From Pseudacidovorax sp. NFM-22 (lineage in GTDB: Bacteria; Pseudomonadota; Gammaproteobacteria; Burkholderiales; Burkholderiaceae_C), in assembly GCF_021401245.1 (NCBI RefSeq), contig NZ_JACBFY010000001.1, forward strand, positions 310,001 through 374,000: DNA of 64,000 bases, read 5' to 3'. Shown one piece after another: positions 25,044 through 34,249 of the stretch (its first letter is position 1; the number at the start of each line of letters is the position of its first letter). The position numbers and the translations under genes are program-made. The notes under the pieces were generated by a model, which ran no database searches, was not told the origin of the DNA, and worked only from the letters and a program-made list of their open reading frames with translations.

Positions 25044-26084
25044 ATGTCAGCCCCTGCTCTTCCCGACCTGCCCTATTCGGGCGCCATCACCGACGTCGCC
25101 GGCATCGAGGTCGGCCACCACACCGACAGCCGTCGCCCCACCGGCAGCACCGTCATCCTGGCGCGCGAAGGCGCCGTGGCGGGCGTGGACGTGCGCGGCG
25201 CCGCCCCCGGCACCCGCGAGACGGACCTGCTTTCTCCCGGCAACTTCGTCCAGCAGGTGCACGCCATCCTGCTGGCCGGCGGCAGTGCCTGGGGGCTGGC
25301 GGCGGCCGACGGCGTGGTGCGCTGGCTGGAGGAGCGCGGCGTGGGCCTGGACGTGCGCTTCGGCCGCCTGCCCATCGTGCCCGGCGCGGTGCTCTTCGAC
25401 CTGCCGGTGGGCGACGCCCGCATCCGTCCTGACGCGGCCAGCGGCTACGCGGCCTGCGAGGCCGCCTCCACCGCCGCGCCCGCCGAAGGCAATGTGGGCG
25501 CCGGTGCCGGCGCGCTGGTGGGCAAGCTCTTCGGCGCCCAGCATGCGATGAAGGGCGGCATCGGCACCGCCTCGGTCAAGGTGGGCGGCGTGACGGTCGG
25601 CGCCCTGATCGCCTGCAATGCACTGGGCGATGTGCTGGACCCGGACACCGGCGAACTGCTGGCCGGATCGCGCACGGACGATGGCCGCGCCCTGCGCGAC
25701 ACCCGCCGCAGCCTGCTGCGTGGCGAGCTGCCCAAGCCCTTGCTGGCCGGCACCAACACCACCATCGGCGTGATCGCCACCGACGCCGTGCTGACCAAGG
25801 TGCAGGCCCAGCGGCTGGCGGCAGTCGCCCACGACGGCCTGGCCCGCGCCATCAACCCGGTGCACACCATGAGCGACGGCGACACCCTGTTCGCCCTGGC
25901 GACCGGCCGCGTGGCGCTGGAGGACGAGGCGCCGGGAATGACGGTGCTCTCGACCATGGCGGCCGAGGTGGCGGCCCAGGCCACGGTGCGTGCCGTGCTC
26001 GCGGCGCGGGCCATCGCCACGGCGCAGCTGTCGATCCCGGCCGCGCGCGACTGGCCGCAGCGCCAGGACGGACGCGCACGATGA
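25044..26084 (+). CDS. P1-family aminopeptidase (DmpA type)
   Basis: 346-residue self-processing hydrolase of the DmpA/BapA family of N-terminal nucleophile-like enzymes. The N-terminal ITDVAGIEVGHHTD and AILLAGGSAWGLAAADGVV stretches are typical. The likely autocleavage site is before a Thr in AGTNTTIGVIATDA (about residue 237), giving alpha and beta chains with the new N-terminal Thr as nucleophile. Family members cleave N-terminal L- or D-residues or beta-amino-acid peptides. It overlaps the following TAXI gene by ATGA, suggesting a coupled uptake/hydrolysis pair. Confidence 0.86.
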   Translation: MSAPALPDLPYSGAITDVAGIEVGHHTDSRRPTGSTVILAREGAVAGVDVRGAAPGTRETDLLSPGNFVQQVHAILLAGGSAWGLAAADGVVRWLEERGVGLDVRFGRLPIVPGAVLFDLPVGDARIRPDAASGYAACEAASTAAPAEGNVGAGAGALVGKLFGAQHAMKGGIGTASVKVGGVTVGALIACNALGDVLDPDTGELLAGSRTDDGRALRDTRRSLLRGELPKPLLAGTNTTIGVIATDAVLTKVQAQRLAAVAHDGLARAINPVHTMSDGDTLFALATGRVALEDEAPGMTVLSTMAAEVAAQATVRAVLAARAIATAQLSIPAARDWPQRQDGRAR

Positions 26085-27442
26085 AACGCCTTTCGCGCAG
26101 CCTGATGCTGGCCCTGCTGGGCCTGCGCGACCTGCTGCTGTCGGCCGGACCGCTGGCGCTGATCGCGGTGGGCGTGCTGGTCGCGGCCTACATCTACCTG
26201 GATCCGCAGCCGCCGCGCACCGTGCGGCTGGCGACCGGGCCGCAGGGCAGCGCCTACGCGACCTTCGGCGAGCGCTATGCGGCCGCCCTCCGGTCCAACG
26301 GCATCACCGTGCAGCTGATCGGCACCGATGGCTCGCTGGAGAACCTGCGCCTGCTGCGCGAGGGCCGGGCCGACCTGGGTTTCGTCCGCGGCGGCGTGGC
26401 CGATCCGGTCGCCGACCCGGAGGCCGGCATCCTGTCGCTGGGCGCCCTCTTCTATGAACCGCTGTGGGTCTTCTACCGGCCCGCGGCCGTGCACCGGGCC
26501 GATGCCGGGCGGCCCCCTGGGCAGGTCCAGGCCGAGCTGCCCTCGCTGGCCGGCCTGCGCCCGCTGCGGCTGGGCACCGACCGGGCTGGCAGCGGCGTGC
26601 CGGAACTCGTGGCGCGGATGCTGTCGGCCAACCGCATCGACGCCGCCCGCATGCGCATCAGCGCACAGGCGCCCGACGATGCCGCCGCGGCCCTGATCGC
26701 TGGCCGGCTGGACGCCATCGTGCTGGCCTCGGCGCCCGAATCCCCGCGGGTGCAACAGCTGCTGCGCACGCCCGGCATCGCCCTGCTGGACCTGGGCCAG
26801 GCCGAGGCCTACACCCGCATCTTTCCCTTCCTCACCGCGGTGACGCTGCCGCGCGGCGTGGTCGACCTGGCCTCGGATGTGCCACCCCGGGACCTGTCGC
26901 TCGTGGCCACCACGACCTCGCTGCTCACCCGCGAGGACACGCATCCGGCGCTACGCCAGCTCTTCGCCCAGGCCGCGCAGACCCTCCACGGCCACGCCGG
27001 CTGGTTCAACCGGGCGCGGGAGTTTCCCAACACCCGGGCCAGCGAACTGCCGGTCAGCACCGAGGGCGACCGCGCCATCAATGGCACCCCGCCCGTCTGG
27101 CAACGCTGGCTGCCCTTCTGGGCCAGCAACCTGCTCGAACGCATGTGGCTGGTGATCGGCGGCCTGATCGTGCTGCTGCTGCCGCTGTCACGGGTGGTGC
27201 CGCCGCTCTACACCTTCCGCGTGCGGCGGCGGGTGTTCCGCTGGTACGCACGGCTGCGGGACATCGAGGCACGCATGGAGTCCGACCCCGGCGCGCGCGA
27301 CGCCCTGCTCGACGAACTGGACGAACTCGACCGCGTGGCCAACAAGGTGACGGTGCCCCTGTCCTATGCCGAGGAGTTGTACGCCTTGCGGCACAACATC
27401 GAGCAGGCCCGGCGGCGCCTGCTTGCGCGGCCCAGAGGCTGA
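26081..27442 (+). CDS. TAXI-family solute-binding protein with C-terminal membrane anchor
   Basis: 453 residues. An N-terminal hydrophobic segment (about 20-40) is followed by a periplasmic TAXI/TRAP-type ligand-binding domain beginning TVRLATGPQGSAYATFGERY; FPNTRASELPVST lies near its end. A second membrane helix (MWLVIGGLIVLLLPLSRV, about residues 350-370) leads to a cytoplasmic, coiled-coil-like tail. This anchored layout differs from soluble TAXI receptors and lacks adjacent TRAP membrane subunits, so a sensing or scaffold role is possible. Translation is coupled to the P1 peptidase by a 4-nt overlap. Confidence 0.82.
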   Translation: MKRLSRSLMLALLGLRDLLLSAGPLALIAVGVLVAAYIYLDPQPPRTVRLATGPQGSAYATFGERYAAALRSNGITVQLIGTDGSLENLRLLREGRADLGFVRGGVADPVADPEAGILSLGALFYEPLWVFYRPAAVHRADAGRPPGQVQAELPSLAGLRPLRLGTDRAGSGVPELVARMLSANRIDAARMRISAQAPDDAAAALIAGRLDAIVLASAPESPRVQQLLRTPGIALLDLGQAEAYTRIFPFLTAVTLPRGVVDLASDVPPRDLSLVATTTSLLTREDTHPALRQLFAQAAQTLHGHAGWFNRAREFPNTRASELPVSTEGDRAINGTPPVWQRWLPFWASNLLERMWLVIGGLIVLLLPLSRVVPPLYTFRVRRRVFRWYARLRDIEARMESDPGARDALLDELDELDRVANKVTVPLSYAEELYALRHNIEQARRRLLARPRG

Positions 27443-27498
27443 GGGCGGCCCGCCTTCGAGCCCCCGCCCACGCACGGCGGACTGCGGGCTGCGCAGAC

Positions 27499-27535
27499 GC
27501 TCGGAGGCTCGGAGGCTCGGAGGCTCGGAGGCTCG
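27499..27535. repeat. Tandem 8-nt repeat
   Basis: GCTCGGAG is repeated four times and then partly a fifth time, perfectly, in the gap between the TAXI and response-regulator genes. Exact short tandems of this kind slip during replication. The rest of the 321-nt gap (27443-27763) holds only an AT-rich patch at 27640-27675, a plausible promoter zone for the next gene, with no gene recognised. Confidence 0.8.
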
Positions 27536-27763
27536 TCATGATGGGCGATGGCGACGCGTGGCGCCGTGGTGGCCAGCGCTCCCGCCGGCTGCTCGGCGGC
27601 ACCGGACTCACTCTTGCCACATCCGGCGCCTCTGCTTCTGAATATCATCGGCGGTTAACCAAAATTAACATCTAAACGGCATTTCCCGCCGTTCGACCAC
27701 CGCCATGACCTGCTGCTGCCGGCGCCGCGCGCGCCTGCTGTCGCCCACCTCCCGGGGGCGCTC

Positions 27764-28396
27764 ATGATCCATGTCATCACCTGCGACCCCTTCGGCGTCG
27801 TGCGCCGCGGCATCCGCGAATTCCTGGCGGAAGCGGTGGACGTGCGGCTCAGCGGCGAGGCAGCCAGTGCCGAGGAACTCAAGCGGATGCTGCGCACCAC
27901 CCAGTGCGACGTGCTGCTGCTGGCCCTGGCCCTGCCCGGCCGCAGCGGGCTGGACGTCCTGGCCGACCTGGTGGAGGCCGGCTCGACGGTCAAGGTGCTG
28001 GTGTATTCGGGCGAGCCGGAACAGCAGTACGCCGTGCGATGCCTGCGTGCCGGCGCCTACGGCTTCCTGTCGAAGGCGTCCGACCCGCGGCTGCTGGTCA
28101 CGGCCGTGCGCATGGTGGGCCAGGGCCAGAAATACCTGAGCCCCGAGGCCACCCAGTTGCTGGCCGACACGGTGGCCCGCCCCGACGCCGAGGCGCCGGC
28201 CCACCAGTTGCTGTCGAACCGCGAACTGGAGACGCTGGTGCGCATCGCCTCGGGCAAGACCATGGCGGACATCGCGCGCGAGTTCATGCTCAGCCCGAAG
28301 ACCGTCAACGTCTACCGCATGCGGGTGCGCGAGAAGCTGCACCTGAACAACGATGCGGCGCTGACGGCCTACGCCATCCGCAACCAGCTGATCTGA
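27764..28396 (+). CDS. NarL/LuxR-type response regulator lacking the phospho-acceptor Asp
   Basis: 210 residues: a receiver domain (1-120) and a C-terminal LuxR-type helix-turn-helix (150-205; LSNRELETLVRIASGKTMAD, SPKTVNVYRMRVREKL). In the receiver, the acidic pocket keeps only Asp8. The phosphorylation site after beta-3 reads DVLLLALALPGRSG, with Ala54 where Asp is expected. Ala (GCC) differs from Asp (GAC) by one base. The conserved Lys (GFLSKAS) remains. It is therefore probably phosphorylation-independent. No histidine kinase is adjacent. Confidence 0.88.
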   Translation: MIHVITCDPFGVVRRGIREFLAEAVDVRLSGEAASAEELKRMLRTTQCDVLLLALALPGRSGLDVLADLVEAGSTVKVLVYSGEPEQQYAVRCLRAGAYGFLSKASDPRLLVTAVRMVGQGQKYLSPEATQLLADTVARPDAEAPAHQLLSNRELETLVRIASGKTMADIAREFMLSPKTVNVYRMRVREKLHLNNDAALTAYAIRNQLI

Positions 28397-28417
28397 GACA
28401 GCCGTGGAGCGGCCAGG

Positions 28418-29653
28418 TCAGGCCTGGCGCCGCAACCAGGCCGAGGCGCCTTCGGCCGCAACCACGCCGCTGGCCATGCAGGCGTTGAGCAGATAGCCGC
28501 CGGTGGGCGCTTCCCAGTCCAGCATCTCGCCGGCGCAGAAGACGCCGGGCAGCCCGCGCAGCATCAGCCCTTCGTCGAGGTCGTCGAAGCGCACGCCGCC
28601 GGCGGTGCTGATGGCCTCGTCGACCGGGCGGGGCCGCAGCAGGGTCAGCGGCAAGGCCTTGAGCGTCGCGGCCACGCGTGCGGCATCCTGCATGGCCGCC
28701 TTGTCCAGCACCTCGTGCAGCAGCGCGGAACGCACGGCATCGAGGTTGAGCCGGCTCTTGAGATGGCTGCCCATGGAGCGGCTGCCGCGCGGATGGGCCA
28801 CCGCGGCCAGCACGCGTTCGGGCGTCCAGTCGGGCAACAGGTCCAGGGTGGCCGTTGTCTGGCCGATGGCCGCGATCTCGTCGCGCAGCAGGGCCGAGGC
28901 CGCATAGACCAGGCTGCCTTCCACGCCCGTGGACGTCACGACGAACTCGCCCTTGCGGCGGAAGTGGCGGCCATCGCGGTCCCGCACGTCGAGCACCACC
29001 GACTTGAGCGGCTGGCCCGCGAAGCGCTCGGCGAAGAAGGAGGTCCAGGCCACGTCGAAGCCGCAGTTGGCCGGCCGCAGCGGCGCGGCGGTGACGCCAC
29101 GCGCGGCCAGCGGACCGACCCACGCCCCGTCCGAGCCCAGCCGCGGCCAGCTGGCGCCGCCGCAGGCCAGGATGAGTGCATCCGCACGCACCGTCGTCCC
29201 GCTCTGCGGCGTGTCGAAGCGCAGCGCACCGTCGTCCTGCCAGCCCGTCCAGCGATGGCGCATGTGCAGGCGCACGCCGCTCGCACGCAGCCGATGCAGC
29301 CAGGCGCGCAGCAGCGGCGCGGCCTTCATCTCGCGCGGGAAGACGCGGCCCGAGGTGCCGACGAAGGTCTCGATGCCCAGCGCGTGCGTCCAGGCGCGCA
29401 GCGCATCGGCATCGAAGCGGCGCAGCAGCGGCTCGACCTGCGCACGACGCTCGCCATAGCGCGAGGCAAAGGCATCGAAGGGTTCGGCGTGGGTGAGGTT
29501 GAGGCCGCCGCGGCCGGCGAGCAGGAACTTGCGGCCCACGGAGGGCATGGCGTCGTAGAGGTCGACGGTGCAGCCGGCGGCGACGAGGCGCTCGGCCGCC
29601 ATCAGGCCGGCCGGGCCGCCGCCGATCACGGCCACATTCGAAAGCTTGGTCAT
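28418..29653 (-). CDS. HI0933/BaiN-type NAD(P)/FAD flavoprotein
   Basis: 411 residues. The N-terminal FAD motif is VAVIGGGPAGLMAAERL and the GRKFLLAGRGGLNLTHAEPF region is the signature of the HI0933-like family. The C-terminal FAD-binding element is GVFCAGEMLDWEAPTGGYLL. Members are widespread, and most have no proven substrate. The start at 29653 (MTKLSNVAV) places the FAD motif close to the N-terminus; a start 9 nt upstream is possible. It is divergent from trxA, with 149 nt between the two starts. Confidence 0.85.
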   Translation of the reverse strand: MTKLSNVAVIGGGPAGLMAAERLVAAGCTVDLYDAMPSVGRKFLLAGRGGLNLTHAEPFDAFASRYGERRAQVEPLLRRFDADALRAWTHALGIETFVGTSGRVFPREMKAAPLLRAWLHRLRASGVRLHMRHRWTGWQDDGALRFDTPQSGTTVRADALILACGGASWPRLGSDGAWVGPLAARGVTAAPLRPANCGFDVAWTSFFAERFAGQPLKSVVLDVRDRDGRHFRRKGEFVVTSTGVEGSLVYAASALLRDEIAAIGQTTATLDLLPDWTPERVLAAVAHPRGSRSMGSHLKSRLNLDAVRSALLHEVLDKAAMQDAARVAATLKALPLTLLRPRPVDEAISTAGGVRFDDLDEGLMLRGLPGVFCAGEMLDWEAPTGGYLLNACMASGVVAAEGASAWLRRQA

Positions 29654-29802
29654 CGGCCGCATTGTCGCGTCGCGTGCCTCGGCTATCGGCGGCATAGCCG
29701 CAGCCTGCCACGCCGCACAGGCCTTTCTGTCACAATGAAATCAACCTTTCGCCGCTCCCTGCGAGCATCCCTTTCACCGCGAACGTAGCCAAGGCAGACA
29801 TC

Positions 29803-30135
29803 ATGGCCAGCGAACTCATCAAGCACATCTCCGACTCCTCCTTCGAAGCCGACGTCCTGCAGTCCGACAAGCCCGTGCTGGTCGACTACTGGGCCGAGTG
29901 GTGCGGCCCCTGCAAGATGATCGCGCCCATCCTGGACGAGGTCTCCAACACCTACGACGGCAAGCTGCAGATCGCCAAGATGAACGTGGACGAGAACCGC
30001 GAGATCCCCGCCAAGTTCGGCATCCGCGGCATCCCCACGCTGATGCTGTTCAAGAACGGCCAGCTCGCCGCCACCAAGGTCGGCGCCATGAGCAAGGCGC
30101 AACTCACCGCCTTCATCGACCAGCAGCTCGCCTGA
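29803..30135 (+). CDS. trxA: Thioredoxin 1
   Basis: 110-residue thioredoxin with active site WCGPCKM (about residues 33-39), the cis-Pro loop [11 protein letters not shown] and the standard length. It reduces protein disulfides in the cytoplasm, using electrons from thioredoxin reductase. The ATG at 29803 gives [19 protein letters not shown], the usual start. It lies upstream of rho, a trxA-rho order seen in many proteobacteria, and a terminator separates the two. Confidence 0.97.
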   Translation: MASELIKHISDSSFEADVLQSDKPVLVDYWAEWCGPCKMIAPILDEVSNTYDGKLQIAKMNVDENREIPAKFGIRGIPTLMLFKNGQLAATKVGAMSKAQLTAFIDQQLA

Positions 30136-30155
30136 TCGCCTCCTGCTCCAAATGA

Positions 30156-30192
30156 AAAGGCCGACGCACCCTTGCGCCGGCCTTTGTTTTTT
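30156..30192 (+). terminator. Intrinsic terminator after trxA
   Basis: AAAGGCCG (30156-30163) pairs with CGGCCTTT (30178-30185), extended inward by CGCA/TGCG, and is followed by GTTTTTT. It sits 20 nt past the trxA stop. Confidence 0.9.
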
Positions 30193-30334
30193 CCTGTCAT
30201 AATTCCTGGCATTCGCCGGCCCCAACACAAGGGCACGGTTCGAGTCCAAGGCTTCCGGGGCATCTCTCTCGCCCTGACGCAAGCCCCCCTCCTCTCCCAC
30301 CGTCACCAAGCATCTCCGCCCGCGGGGCCATTCC

Positions 30335-31600
30335 ATGCACCTGAACGAACTCAAGGCACTGCACGTCTCCGAACTCCTGAAGCAGGCCGAAGCGCTCGAG
30401 ATCGAAAACGTCGGCCGCATGCGCAAGCAGGAGCTGATGTTCGCCATCATCAAGAAGCGGGCGAAGGCCGGCGAGCAGGTGTTTGCGGACGGCGTGCTGG
30501 AGATCCTGCCCGACGGCTTCGGCTTTTTGCGCAGCCCCGACACCAGCTTCACGGCCAGCACCGACGACATCTACATCAGCCCCAGCCAGGTGCGGCGCTT
30601 CAACCTGCACACCGGCGACATGATCGAGGGCGAGGTGCGCATTCCCAAGGACGGCGAGCGCTACTTCGCGCTGACCAAGCTGGACAAGGTGAACGACGGC
30701 GCGCCCGAGGCGAACAAGCACAAGGTGATGTTCGAGAACCTCACGCCGCTGTTCCCCAAGGAGCAGATGAAGCTGGAGCGCGACAACTTCAAAAGCGAAG
30801 AGAACATCACCGGCCGCGTGATCGACATCATCGCTCCCATCGGCAAGGGCCAGCGCGCGCTGCTGGTGGCGCCACCCAAGAGCGGCAAGACGGTGATGAT
30901 GCAGCACATCGCGCACGCCATCGCCGCCAACTACCCCGAGATCCACATGATGGTGCTGCTCGTGGACGAGCGCCCCGAAGAAGTGACCGAGATGCAGCGC
31001 TCGGTCAAGGCCGAGGTGATCGCCTCCACCTTCGACGAACCCGCCGCCCGCCACGTGCACGTGGCCGAGATGGTGATCGAGCGCGCCAAGCGCCTGGTCG
31101 AGCTCAAGAAGGACGTGGTGATCCTGCTGGACTCCATCACCCGCCTGGCCCGTGCCTACAACAACGTGGTGCCCTCCTCCGGCAAGGTGCTGACCGGCGG
31201 CGTGGACGCCAATGCCCTGCAGCGGCCCAAGCGCTTCCTGGGTGCGGCTCGCAACGTGGAAGAAGGCGGCTCGCTCACCATCATCGGCACCGCGCTGGTG
31301 GACACCGGCAGCCGCATGGACGAAGTGATCTTCGAAGAGTTCAAGGGCACCGGCAACTGCGAAATCCACCTCGACCGCCGGCTGTACGAAAAGCGCGTGT
31401 TCCCGTCCATCCAGCTCAACCGCTCGGGCACCCGCCGCGAAGAGCTGCTGCTGGCACCCGAGGTGCTGCAGAAGACCCGCATCCTGCGCCAGTTCATGTA
31501 CAACATGGACGAGATCGAGTCCATGGAGATGGTGCTCAAGAGCATGAAGGCCACCAAGACCAACGTCGAGTTCTTCGACATGATGCGCCGCGGCGGCTGA
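30335..31600 (+). CDS. rho: Transcription termination factor Rho
   Basis: 421-residue hexameric RNA-dependent ATPase that ends transcription at rut-containing sites. The N-terminal helical and cold-shock RNA-binding domains (about 1-125; [32 protein letters not shown]) precede the ATPase core with Walker [10 protein letters not shown] (about 176-184), Walker [14 protein letters not shown] and the Q/R-loop regions ([15 protein letters not shown]). Length and order are standard. No extra N-terminal insertion is present. Confidence 0.98.
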   Translation: MHLNELKALHVSELLKQAEALEIENVGRMRKQELMFAIIKKRAKAGEQVFADGVLEILPDGFGFLRSPDTSFTASTDDIYISPSQVRRFNLHTGDMIEGEVRIPKDGERYFALTKLDKVNDGAPEANKHKVMFENLTPLFPKEQMKLERDNFKSEENITGRVIDIIAPIGKGQRALLVAPPKSGKTVMMQHIAHAIAANYPEIHMMVLLVDERPEEVTEMQRSVKAEVIASTFDEPAARHVHVAEMVIERAKRLVELKKDVVILLDSITRLARAYNNVVPSSGKVLTGGVDANALQRPKRFLGAARNVEEGGSLTIIGTALVDTGSRMDEVIFEEFKGTGNCEIHLDRRLYEKRVFPSIQLNRSGTRREELLLAPEVLQKTRILRQFMYNMDEIESMEMVLKSMKATKTNVEFFDMMRRGG

Positions 31601-31625
31601 TTAGCCGGCCTTCCGCCCCCCTCCG

Positions 31626-31652
31626 AAACGCCGCGCCTTGCGCGGCGTTTTT
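31626..31652 (+). terminator. Intrinsic terminator after rho
   Basis: AAACGCCGCG (31626-31635) pairs perfectly with CGCGGCGTTT (31641-31650) around a 5-nt loop; the T-run continues to 31652. Confidence 0.92.
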
Positions 31653-31784
31653 CATTGGTGCGCGCGCTTCTTGACGGTGCGCCCGCGCACCACGCCACCT
31701 CACCCGCGCCCCCGCGTAGCCAGCCTTTCACGCCCCGTACTGAGGGAAATCAAGGATCTGCGAGCTGGCACGCATCGTGCGTAA

Positions 31785-31806
31785 TGTCATCTGTCGACAG
31801 CTGACA
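31785..31806 (+). promoter_or_regulatory. Candidate GntR-type operator before the amine catabolic operon
   Basis: TGTCATCTGTCGACAGCTGACA is a 22-bp inverted repeat with a single mismatched pair and the central core CTGTCGACAG. FadR/FCD-type GntR proteins typically bind short palindromes with a GTCGAC- or GTNNAC-like centre. The site ends 20 nt before the ATG of the first operon gene, and a GntR-FCD regulator is encoded inside the operon at 42091. Confidence 0.6.
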
Positions 31807-31826
31807 GTAATTGACGGAGCGTTGTG

Positions 31827-32615
31827 ATGCTGATGCAGGACCTGACCCCCAAGACCTTTTCCGATGCCGAGCGCCAGGTGCGCGAGGACCTGGCCGCGGC
31901 CTACCGACTGGTGGCGCACTACGGCATGGAGGACAGCATCTACACGCACATCTCCGCGCGGGTGCCGGGCACCGAAGGCGAATTCCTCATCAACCCCTTC
32001 GGCATGCTGTTCCGCGACATCACGGCCTCGTCGCTGGTCAAGATCGACACCGAGGGCCGCATCCTGGAGCCCTCGCCCTACGACGTGAACCCCGCCGGCT
32101 TCACGATCCACAGCGCGGTGCACATGGCCCGGCACGACGCCATGTGCGTGCTGCACACCCACACCGTGGCCGGCGTGGCCGTGTCCTCGCTCGCCTGCGG
32201 GCTGCAGCCGTGCAACCAGTGGGCGCTGCAGTTCCACAACCGGGTCGTCTACCACGACTTCGAGGGCATCGCGCTGGACCACGGCGAGCGCGAGCGCCTG
32301 ATCGCCGACCTCGGCCCCACGGCCCGCGTGCTGATCCTGCGCAACCACGGCCTGGTGACGCTGGGCCGCACGGTGGCCGAGGCCTTCATCCTGATGCACA
32401 ACCTGGAGCGCGCCTGCCGCGTGCAACTGGCCATCCAGGCCAGCGGCCAGCCGATCCATCCGGTGCCCGAGGAAGTCTGCGAGCTCACGGCCCGCCAGTA
32501 CGAAAGCGGCGACAGCAACCGCCTGCCCGGCGCCACCGACCCCGATGCGCGCGAATGGCGCGCCCTGCTGCAGCGGCTGGAGCAGCCCACGGCCGCCGCC
32601 TCCTTCCGCGACTGA
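31827..32615 (+). CDS. Class II aldolase/adducin-family protein
   Basis: 262 residues. The metal-binding His pair is in VLHTHTVAGVA and a third His is in ILRNHGLVTLG, with FLINPFGMLF upstream, all typical of the fuculose-aldolase/adducin fold. Characterised relatives are zinc-dependent sugar-phosphate aldolases or decarboxylases. GGAG at 31815-31818 supports the ATG at 31827 over the GTG three bases upstream. It is the first gene of the operon, directly behind the palindrome, and may cleave a hydroxylated intermediate. The true substrate is unknown. Confidence 0.85.
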   Translation: MLMQDLTPKTFSDAERQVREDLAAAYRLVAHYGMEDSIYTHISARVPGTEGEFLINPFGMLFRDITASSLVKIDTEGRILEPSPYDVNPAGFTIHSAVHMARHDAMCVLHTHTVAGVAVSSLACGLQPCNQWALQFHNRVVYHDFEGIALDHGERERLIADLGPTARVLILRNHGLVTLGRTVAEAFILMHNLERACRVQLAIQASGQPIHPVPEEVCELTARQYESGDSNRLPGATDPDAREWRALLQRLEQPTAAASFRD

Positions 32616-32664
32616 CCCCATCCCCCACCAACGCCAACTTGCGCTGACTGAAAGGAAGCCTGAC

Positions 32665-34230
32665 ATGCAACGTCGTCGACTCATCCAACTGGGCGCCACC
32701 GGCCTGGGCGTCTCCATCGCGGGCGTGCCGCTGCACCTGCTGGCGCAGGAAAAGCGTAGCGGCACCATCAACGTGCTGGTGCAGCCCGAGCCGCCGGGCC
32801 TGATGCTGGGCATCGTGCAGAACGGCCCCACGCAGATGATCGCCGGCAACATCTACGAAGGCCTGCTGCGCTACGACGAGAAGCTTGATCCGCAGCCGCT
32901 GCTGGCCACCTCGTGGACCGCCAACAAGGAAGGCACGGTCTACACCTTCAAGCTCAAGCCCAACGTGAAGTGGCACGACGGCAAGCCCTTCACCTCGGCC
33001 GACGTGGTGTTCTCGGCCGACGTCTTCCTGCGCAAGACGCATGCGCGCTTCCGCGCCAGCCTGCAGCAGATCGACACCATCAAGGCGCTGGACCCGCTCA
33101 CCGTGGAGTTCACCCTCAAGCAGCCCTTCGGCCCCTTCATGGGCATCTTCGAAACCGGCACCATGCCGATGATCCCGAAGCACATCTACGAGGGCACAGA
33201 CTTCCTGACCAACCCGGCCAACGCCACGCCCATCGGCACCGGCCCGCTCAAGTTCAAGGAATGGGTCAAGGGCTCCTACATCCAGCTGGTGGCCAACGAC
33301 CAGTACCACCAGCCGGGCGTGCCCAAGGTGGAGAACGTGTATTTCCACGTCATTCCCGACGCGGCCTCGCGGGCCGCGGCCTTCGAGTCCGGAAAGATCG
33401 ACATCGCCCCCGGTGGCTCGGTGGAGTACTTCGACGTGGCACGCCTGTCCAAGCTGCCCGGCGTGGAGGTCACGACCAAGGGCTGGGAGTTCTTCGCGCC
33501 CCATTCCTGGCTGTGGATCAACAACCGCAAGGCGCCGATGGACAAGGTCAAGTTCCGCCAGGCGGTGATGCATGCCATCGACCGCGACGCCATCGCCAAG
33601 GTGGCCTGGCAGGGCTACGCCAAGGCGGCCACAGGGCCCTTCAACAGCCATATCAAGTTCTACAGCGAGGACGTGCCCAAGTACCCGCGCGACATCGCCA
33701 AGGCCAAGAAGCTGCTCGACGAGGCCGGCTACAAGGGCGAGACCCTGCGCCTGCTGCCCCTGCCCTACGGCGAGACCTGGCAGCGCCAGGCCGAGATGGT
33801 GCGCCAGCACCTGGGCCAGGCCGGCATCAAGATCGAGATGACGCCCACCGACGTGGCCGGCTGGAACCAGCGCCTCAACGAATGGGACTACGACCTGGCC
33901 TTCACCTACGTCTATCAGTACGGTGACCCGGCCCTGGGCGTGGCCCGCAACTACACCAGCAGCAACATCGCCAAGGGCTCGCCCTTCAACAACGTCGAGG
34001 GCTATTCCAACCCCAAGGTCGACGAGCTGTTCGCCGCCGGCGCGGTCGCGGCCGACCCCGAGAAGCGCAAGGCCCTCTACCTCGAAGTGCAGAAGCTGCT
34101 GCTGGAGGAAGCGCCCGTCGCCTGGCTGCACGAGATCAACTTCCCCACGCTCTACCGCAGCAAGGTGAAGAACCCGGTGAGTTCGGGCATCGGCCTGAAC
34201 GACAGCCTGGGCCGCGCCTCCATCGGCTGA
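32665..34230 (+). CDS. ABC transporter substrate-binding protein (peptide/opine type)
   Basis: 521-residue family 5 extracellular solute-binding protein. The N-terminus carries a twin-arginine-like motif (MQRRRLIQLG) before a hydrophobic stretch ending near LAQ, so Tat export is possible. Family marks include LLATSWTANKEGTVYTFKL, LKPNVKWHDGKPFTSADVVF and FRQAVMHAIDRDAI. It delivers peptides or related compounds to the permeases encoded next. The spacing (19 nt to the permease gene) indicates one transcript. The ligand cannot be read from sequence. Confidence 0.9.
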   Translation: MQRRRLIQLGATGLGVSIAGVPLHLLAQEKRSGTINVLVQPEPPGLMLGIVQNGPTQMIAGNIYEGLLRYDEKLDPQPLLATSWTANKEGTVYTFKLKPNVKWHDGKPFTSADVVFSADVFLRKTHARFRASLQQIDTIKALDPLTVEFTLKQPFGPFMGIFETGTMPMIPKHIYEGTDFLTNPANATPIGTGPLKFKEWVKGSYIQLVANDQYHQPGVPKVENVYFHVIPDAASRAAAFESGKIDIAPGGSVEYFDVARLSKLPGVEVTTKGWEFFAPHSWLWINNRKAPMDKVKFRQAVMHAIDRDAIAKVAWQGYAKAATGPFNSHIKFYSEDVPKYPRDIAKAKKLLDEAGYKGETLRLLPLPYGETWQRQAEMVRQHLGQAGIKIEMTPTDVAGWNQRLNEWDYDLAFTYVYQYGDPALGVARNYTSSNIAKGSPFNNVEGYSNPKVDELFAAGAVAADPEKRKALYLEVQKLLLEEAPVAWLHEINFPTLYRSKVKNPVSSGIGLNDSLGRASIG

Positions 34231-34249
34231 GCACGCAGCGCACGCACCC

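Noticed and set aside
27532-27675. Short frame starting ATGATGGGCGATGG before the response regulator
   Set aside because: It begins inside the tandem repeat edge, ends in the AT-rich promoter-like zone, and has no supporting similarity or ribosome-binding site.
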